This document shows positions 10,901-19,900 of a DNA stretch of 64,000 nt, in pieces; the stretch's first letter is position 1, and every line of letters begins with the position of its first letter. Both the position numbers and the translations under genes were made by a program. The stretch is from Oxytricha trifallax. Taxonomy: Eukaryota; Ciliophora; Spirotrichea; Sporadotrichida; Oxytrichidae. The notes beneath the pieces are model-generated. The model saw nothing but the letters and a program-made list of their open reading frames with translations. It made no database searches and was not told the DNA's origin. The stretch is taken from assembly GCA_000711775.1 (NCBI GenBank), contig ARYC01000836.1, forward strand, positions 37,428 through 101,427, given 5' to 3'.

Positions 10901-13900
10901 TGCATAAGGTTATACAGTAGCAGTTTCTTGTAGTGGGTCTTTATTTAACTCCAGTAGAATTCAATACCATTAAATTAAGGTCTGTAAGGAATATTGAATA
11001 CAGGAGTAATGTTTAACTCTTCATAAGCTTTCTTAGACTCCTTAGTCTTATGAAATGAGAGGTTGTCAACAAACAGGATAATCTCTTAATCATTGTATTT
11101 ATCTCTCAGCTTATGTAGGAACTCAATGTACTACTCTCGCTTAATAGAGCGAGGATGAATAACATAACTTTCTAAACCAGAGTCTTCACTAATACCTGCT
11201 AAAATTGCATGGGTTACAACCTTTACTTTCTAATCGTAGACTTCTATATTATCATACTTCTTATACCAAGACTTATTAATAAAGGTGTTGAAGGTAAACA
11301 CAGCTTCATCAGCGTGTATGAACTTGATGTTATTGTCAATAGCCCTCTGCATTTAATCATATATATAGTTTAAATTATTACTATAAAATGGCACTGTAAA
11401 ATCAATCACTCTCTTCACTCTGTTGACAGTCTTGAAAGTAATACCATTTCTTCTATAAATGTTGGCTATAGTTTATGGAGAGATACGCATATCAGGAAAC
11501 TTGCGATGAAACATCACAGCTCGCTAGTCTAGTGGAAAGTGTGCCCAATACTTTAAAGTCTTCGAATCACAGAGGCAGTTAATATGCTGCTGTGAGAACT
11601 TTTATTTTCTTGCAGGATGCTTTCTAGTGCCTGAAGTATAATGCTAAACAGCCAACAAGCAATGAAACCTAACTGTTGAGGCACTCTTGCACAGGAGCTT
11701 TGCTATAGCTGCATAATTCATTACAGGTTTGACTAAGTCTATATTAATACTTGTACCATACCTAAGCTTAAGCAGTTAATCTAAATATTACTCATCATAA
11801 ATATACCCTAAATTTCACTAATTTCTATTTCTCATTTTGCAAATTGGCTTAATTTATCTACTAACCACAATAAGACCCCGACTATACCCTACAAATCAAA
11901 GCACTTATAAACCTTACTAAGTGGTTTTGGGGTTTTGATTGCTAATCAAATTACTTATATTATGGAGATGTAAAATTAATTTTATAATTTATTGCAAAAT
12001 TACGTTTTAAAATTTAAAATATCAAATAATTATATTGATTTTGATCACTAAAAAATATCCATCCTAATTAAATTTAATACTTAATATGGTTTTTAACTAA
12101 CAAAATTTCATAATAGTATTTGCTGAAAAATATAAATATTACTTATTTACATTAGTTTTATATCGAAACTACAGCAGTAATAAGTAATATTCATAAACAG
12201 ATTTTCAAATACTTTTTCATTTACTTACTAAATATAACATTTTTTCCATTTATAATAAAAAGTTTTTGACCAGTAAATATGCAATAAAAATATTTTACTT
12301 TTTTAAAAGCTTTTTTTTCTTATTTAAAATATATTTAGCTTTAATATAGGTAAATAATATATTTAATTTTCTTGTAAGCAGAAATTTATCAATTATAACT
12401 AATTTTATTTAAAAAGTATTTTTTTAAAAAATAATCTCACTTTGAAGTAAAACTCTAAGTTAAATAAAAATCTTTTAGTTATAATTCAAGCCTCTTCATC
12501 TCCTAGAATTTAATAAATAACATTTTTTATATATTTTAATTTATCAAAGCTACATTTAGATAGATTCAAGTTCAATAAAAATTCAAAATTTAACTTTAAA
12601 TGAAATCTAATCATAGATTGGTCCTCTTATCAAAGTTCAAAGATCTCATGAATTTTCTATAATTAATTCAACATTTTCAAACTTCAATTAGGACCTGATT
12701 GGCTTAGCTTTTTCTAAAATTTCTATAATTAATTCCCTTATGATAATTGACAAGATTAATCTATATTATTATTATTTGTGTTTTAAGACTAATAATAACA
12801 GCAAATAATATGCTAGTGCTATAGATTCATGAAAATAAGAAGAAAATTGTAAATTATTTTTTATTAAATATGTTACTGGTAAGCATTTTTCATCACTTCT
12901 TATCGCTGTTGAACTCTAAGATCACTGTTCGAATACCACTATGCAGCTCTACTCTCCTTGAAATAACGGTTTGGAGGGAAGAAGTTTGGAAAGCTAGAAG
13001 TAGTATATAAATCGTATTTTTTGGAATTTATGTCTTCGTGACCTCCAATCAATTATTGCATCGTCAACTCATTTTGATACGTCCACCTCTCGACTAAAGA
13101 TTAATAGTTTGAATTTTGTATTAACAGTTAAATTTCAAATTGCTTGATTTTGATCATTAATAATCATATTTTTAATATAAATTTTAATTTCATAACTTTA
13201 AGTGGTATAGACATGACAGGTCATTACTTAACTCAAATTTTATTTTTCAAAAACAAGTAAAATTTATAGAATTTTTGTAAAATTAAATAACAATAATGAG
13301 ATGCTTGGCAACAAAAGTAAATTAAGATAGATCAAGTAGGATTGTTTAAAACTTTTTTTATAAAAAAAGTTATTTCTATTTGGGCATAGTTTTAAGAATT
13401 TTGAAAGTTATAATAATAATAAGTAAACAAAAAACCTAATTATTTAAAGAGTTAGATTTAAGAATTAAATTAAAATTCATTATAAATCCATTTAAATATA
13501 TATGATTCAATAAATTCAAATTTGAATTTTTAAGGCTCTAATTTTTCACATTTGTCTTCAAAAACTTAGGGAGGAGCTATAAAAATGTTTCAAGGAACCC
13601 TTAAATTTAATAATTCTAAATTTACTGATAATTTCGCTATTGCAGGAGGTGCTATTTCTCTATATTTAAGAACCAAAATTCCTTTGATGATATTAAAAGA
13701 TTATTTTTAATTATCTTTATTTAAAAATTACATATTAGATTTTTTGACTTTAAAATTTATTGAAATCAAAGCAAAGATTTGCTCAACTGAAAAATAATTT
13801 TTAATATTTCTGGCAAAATAGTTGATTTTTTATGATTATTTTGACATTACAATTAAAGCAACAATTATACTGTTAATAAATTATTATATTTAATGCTTTT

Positions 13901-16900
13901 AATTAGTAATCCCTAACTTAAAATTCATTTATTTAAATTCTCATTAATTTAATATTAAATGAGCAAATACAATTCTTATGGTTTTTATTGTAGTTAATGT
14001 ACTATTCTTTTTCTGTTTAATTAATTTTAGCTGAGCGTTGCGATTACTTGATTGAAAATTCTAAATTTAAAGAAAATTACGCTATTGATCAAGGGGGAGC
14101 AATAAACTATAATAAAAACACGCCAAAAGGATTAGACTCAAATACATACATAGATAACTATGCCAATTATGGAAATAATATAGCAAGTATCCCATTCACT
14201 TTGAGAATTGTTTCATTACCAAAGAATGAAACAATATCTGGATAAAAGTTCAATGGAACTATTGTTGTAGAAATTTTAGATATTCATGGATAAAGAATTG
14301 TTAACGACAATAAACTTTTTTATTTTATAATCATTCCTGCCAAAATATTTAACTATTTATGGTTATTTTACCTTGTATGTATTTGTTATATTAATATTAC
14401 TTATAGAGATTCAAAATCCTAAAACCCTTATATTAAATATCTTATTGTTTATTTGTAGAGTATATTTTTTAAATATGTGGCTTAGTAGATAAAACGAAGG
14501 GATATATGATTTATTCCGTATTTAATGAGTATAAGTTACTTTTCTATTAAGAAGAATTTAACTGCTTGTCTTTGTTTTATCTCATGAATCTCGCTATCTC
14601 TCTAATGGATTTAACATGTTATCTTGTCAATAAGAAGATAATTGGTAACTCTCAAAATTATCATATCTAATTTACTCTTAAGTTTTTAGCTTAACTCGTC
14701 TTACTATATCTAGACCCCTCAGAAAAACATTTTTCCAAATCGTTAATTTTTTTACAAATCCGAACCTTGATACAGCACGCAAAAATTTTTGGTATTTTTC
14801 GGTCATGATTTAAGATGCAGAAAAAAATTGCAGACTTCATAAAAGAATTTAACGATTTGGAAAATGTTTTTTGGGGGTTTCTATATTTTCTTCTTGCCTA
14901 AGTTATTAGTGTTTTTTATCCATGCTGAGTACCAAAGTAAGACATCCTTATTTTATTGATTTTTTATAACATGTCTCTAATTGCTAGTACATCACACTAA
15001 ATTTAAGCATTGATAAATTTTTCTTTCTCTTTAAAGTATTTAGTGCTTATATGAGCCTTTGTTAATAAAACAAACTCTTATGTTAAGGCTCTGAAATAGA
15101 TAATTACAGCTTCTATAAAAAAGAGGTTGAGTTTACAATTTTCAGGCTTCAATCTCTATGAATATATCAAGTAATGTTCTTCCTTGACACCCTTTGTTAT
15201 ATATCAAGTATATCATTTAAGTTATCTGGGTGTCTTTTATGAATTGAATGGTCTCTAAGAGTTCTTTTTATTCTCATGAAATGAAACAAAGATTGATAAC
15301 GTCATCAAGCTTAGGAAAGCCTTTGTATACATCAACCATTCTCTTTTTTGTTTATTTCTTTAAACTATGGAAGGTATAAAATATCATTCTTAAAAGCTTT
15401 ACATTACGATGAGAAGAAACTATCAAAAGCTTAAAAGAATATTTTGAAAGAAATTTCGCGCCACCAAGAGATATCACTCACAGACCTGTATGGGATAAGA
15501 TGAAAAGTTGGTTGTCTATCTAAAATAAGAAATGACTCCTAAAAGCTTTTATGAAAAAGTTTCTTCTTTAATGTCCTTGGAATTTTAAGAAAGACTATAT
15601 CATTTTAATTATAGAAGTAGCTAAAAAATGTCGCTTCTCATTCTCCCAGAATATTTAAAAAAAAAGAATTAGATAAGCAGCTAAATAATAAGCAATATTA
15701 TCAGTTTGTAGAATTTGATTAATAACTTTGTAGGTATAGGTACCTAGAATTAGTGTACTCCAAATGATAAAAAATGCAAATAAAAGTTTACAGATAGAGA
15801 AAGTCACAGATTCTTCATTTAAATAACAAGAGTCAATATAATAATGTTAGAAGTCCAATGAAATGAAAATTTAGTGTATTATAGTTCAGAAAATATATAA
15901 TTGCTCAAGTCTAGAAAAGAAATACATTTTTTTTAAAGTTCTTTGAACATTTGTAATTATTCATTCGTTTAAATCTGAAACTTATTAATTTTCATTCATT
16001 CTTCCTTTTCTTGCACAAACCATTGGCATATTTATGCTCACTCGTTCTAGGCTGCTTTGTATCAATTCTAAGGAGACTATAGTCAAATCATGCTTTAGGT
16101 TATACAGCAATTGTTTAATGTAATAATTCTTCATTTAACTCCAGTAGAGTTATGTTACTTATAATTATGGGATATAAATAGCGTTAAACACAGGAACTAT
16201 TTTTAATACTTCTTAAGCTTTCTTAAATTCCTAAATCTTTTGAGCAGAGAAATATTCAAAAAAACAGTATGACATTTAATCTTTTGTATTTCTCTTATAT
16301 TTTCTAAGAATACAATGTACTACTCTTATTTAAAAAGTGAGGATGTATAAGATTATTCAACTAATTATGTCTTAAAAATGATTTTTATGTGATTGTAGCG
16401 GGCATTTTAGGCGTGAGTCTTAACTAATTGCTGCTTAAATGTGTGAGAACCAACCTATGATTAGTCATAAACATGTATTATCATACTTCTTCGACTAGGA
16501 CTTATTTATTACCGTGTCAATTGTAAATTCAGCTTCATCATTGCGCATTGACTTGATGCTATTTTTAATTATCCCTTGTATTTAATCATAAATGTAATCC
16601 ACTCTATTATGATTAATTTTTTATTAAAAAATCGCTCTCTGAGCTAAATTGATAGTTTTAAAGTGTTAACATTCTTATTTATATTAACGATTGTATATGG
16701 GAAGTAACTCATGCCAGAAGGTATTATATGAATAAACACATCTACTAATCAAGAAAAAAATACGCCAAAATATTAAAATCTTAGAATAGTAAAGATTTCA
16801 AGATCTTACTAAAATAATATAAATATTTCTTTGAAATATATTTTTATAAAGTACCAGAATTATTATGCCTAATAGGTCGCATGTTTTGTAATTGCTGCAT

Positions 16901-19900
16901 TATTTAGCACCAATTTAACTTAGTCAATATCAATAAGTACTTTTTCCAAATATAACTTTAAGCATCAAATCTAGATATTTCTCATCATTAAAAGATCATT
17001 TACCCCACCTAAATCAAACTCATTAAATTGCTGAAAAATATAATGAAGAGATTTAGGAGTTTTTATTTGAAGATAGCTTCTATTGATGAGAAAAATACAG
17101 CAGTTTAAGGATAAACCTTGGCTAAAGCAAAAAATGGAATTGTTGAGTTCACAGATTTAACTTTTATTGGAAAACCTAAATCCTTTAATGTTCCATTTAA
17201 AGTGTATTCAACTACAATTAATAATGATTATTTAAGACAAATTTATAACTTGAGTTCAGAAACTATCGTCAATAACTAAATTTATTAGTAGTTATTTTTA
17301 ATTTATATATCTAATATTTTTAATTAAGACATTTTCTTTATGAACTTTGGAATTTGTCTATTAGGGGAAGTTGAAATAGATTCCCAGTGCTACCCTTGTG
17401 AATAAGGAACTTACAATCTTAAAATGGGTTAAAATGAATGCTATAATTGTCCTCAAAATAGTTAATGTTTGGGAGGATCATAATTATCAGTTAATCAAGG
17501 TTTTTGGAGATCATCTTTCAATTAGACTTAAATTAACATTTAATACGTTTATAGTTATAAATTCACAAGTGTCTTTACTCGAAGGCATGTTTAGGAGGTC
17601 TGCTCTAAAATTAATAAGTGTAATAAATACAATTTTATTGATTCTAAAATTATATTAGGATCATGAAGAAACAGATTATTAATGCGCTCCTGGATACAGT
17701 GGAAATTTATGTCAAACTTGCAAAAACAATGGCGATATATAATATGCAAGGTCAGCAGCTAATTAATGCTCAAAGTGCCCAAAAGATGGATTTAATTGGC
17801 TCTTTTTACTAGCAATGACTCTTATCCTTGTTTATCTTATTATTCTCGTAACAATGAATCTTAGATAAAAATCATCGAGTCAATTATCAGTTATTATGAG
17901 AATTTTCACTAATTTCTTGCAGATTTTGTCATCAACAAATTTACTAGATTTAGATTGGCCTGATGACTTAAGTGTATTTTTTTAAACATTTACTTATTTA
18001 GGAGATTCTGTCCAAAATTTAATCTATGTCGATTGCTTTTTAAAAAATACTTCGATCACTGAAGATGGTCGATCAATAACTTATTTTAAAACAATAATGA
18101 TAGGAGTCATTCCTATTATGCTATTATATATTTTATAATTAATAAAAAAAACATATTTAAATTGAAAAATTAAGTAAATTTTATGCTAGTGATTGTTTTT
18201 GAACTTGGGCTGTATATTTGTAAATTAATAAAAAGGACTCCTAAGAAAATATTTATTGAATGGACTATCATAATGACTGTAATCGTTATTTATTTTACTC
18301 ACCCTACAGTGACAAGAACAATTATTATTGATAAAATAGATAAAAATAGGAAATTTGAGAAATCATTATTAATCAATTATATATTAGTAATATTAACTGC
18401 CTCTAATTAGACATGCTTATAGAATCAAATTTGGTTTAGTCTACTTACCGTTATGGGTTAAATAGTAAATGGTATTTGTCCATTTCGAATACGGAGATTT
18501 CTTTTTCTTAAATGTCATTTGACTGGTTTGACTAGTTTGACCGATTTGACTGGAGGATTTTGTAGTCAAATTCACCGGATTTAGAAATACTAATGATTTG
18601 ATTGATTTATTAATTAATTTAATATTAAAATAAATATAATAATTAGTAATTTGACCGAATTGACCAATTTGACCGATTTAACTTAGTTTATTTGTGGTCA
18701 AATTCTGAAAAGTGTAATATGTAATATATTAAAACCGATTAAAATTAAAAACATCAGGAGCAGTAATGGAAGGAATGCGGACCTCTCTGCTTCCTCCGCA
18801 CTCTGTAGAGCTTACAACTTGTACCACAGATTAAAGTGATAGAGTAGACTTGGTGTGTGGCCTTATTTACCGCGCTCAAATCTATAATGCCGGTTATCTT
18901 GAACAAGATGTTGATTTCATGCAATATCCCTACCTTAACACTGATGATGCCTATCTCATGAAATTAAACGATGTCGCCATTTCGCTTTGGTTTACTACTT
19001 TCAGTCTCTCAAGAACTGCATCAGAGTCAATTACTACACTTACCAAGATTGGAAATTACATCTATTGCTTCTTGAGCACCATAGACTCTTATAACGCTTT
19101 CCTTAAGGTTCATGCCACAAACTGTATCCTATTAGAAAGCAAATCCATCAATTTCTACGATGCCTTTACAGAGGTCCGCATTCCTTCCATTACTGCTCCT
19201 GATGTTTTTAATTTTAATCGGTTTTAATAATATTACATATTACACTTTTCAGAATTTGACCACAAAATAACTAAGTTAAATCGGTCAAATTGGTCAAATC
19301 GGTCAAATCACTAATTATTATATTTATTTTAATATTAAATTAATTAATAAATTAATCAATCAAATCATTAGTATTTCTAAATCCGGTGAATTTGACTACA
19401 AAAACCTCCAGTCAAATCGGTCAAACTGGTCAAACCAGTCAAATGACATTTAAGAAAAAGAAATCTCCGTATTCGAAATGGACAAATACCGTTTACTATT
19501 TAACCCATAACGGTAAGTAAACTAAACCAAATTTGATCTATAAGCATGTCTAATTAGAGGCAGTTAATATTACTAATATATAATTGATTAATAATGATTT
19601 CTCAAATTTCCTATTTTTATCTATTTTATCAATAATATCTTCTATTGTTTAGAGATAGATTCAGGCCAATATTGGCTTTAAAGTGATTTATCTGTAAAAT
19701 GCTGGGAGGGAGATCATAAGAGTCTAAATCATATAATTAATTAAATTATTTTAGTCTAAGTTTAATTATTGGGCTACCATTTTTGTTACTCTATGTCATT
19801 TGTCTTCCCATCTTAACATTCATATATTTGTACAAGAAAAGAAAACTTATTTTTACAGAAGAATACAAAATAAAATTCAAGACTCTCTGTTCAGGTCTAA

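Larger units (their letters stand above)
3690..11937. mobile_element. TBE-A, telomere-bearing transposon (contains nested TBE-B)
   Basis: The ends are inverted C4A4/G4T4 repeats: the left end starts CAAAACCCCAAAACCCC and the right end is its complement with one change. The terminal inverted repeat continues inwards (AGTGCTTTGATTTGTAGGG on the left, matched near 11885-11905). Removing TBE-B plus one ATT leaves about 4.1 kb, the size of Oxytricha TBE elements. Gene order is 57-kDa zinc-finger/kinase-like (minus), 22-kDa (plus, split by TBE-B), 42-kDa transposase (minus). It lies in or near an IES of the Pmp-repeat gene. Confidence 0.92.
14412..17064. mobile_element. TBE-C, degenerate and shortened TBE
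   Basis: Ends are recognisable but decayed (left CAAAATCCTAAAACCC; right GGAGTTTTT) and flanked by ATT at 14409-14411 and 17065-17067. Remnants of all three genes occur in the usual order: kinase-like (minus, about 14540-15340), 22-kDa (plus, about 15365-15950) and transposase (minus, about 15960-16990). All have many indels. The element is only 2.65 kb because the divergent intergenic region and zinc-finger part are deleted. It is the oldest TBE in the window. Confidence 0.85.

Noticed and set aside
17605..17653. 10-bp repeat TCTAAAATTA as a sure IES pointer.
   Set aside because: The interval is 39 bp, a multiple of three with no TGA, so the frame does not discriminate between excision and retention.
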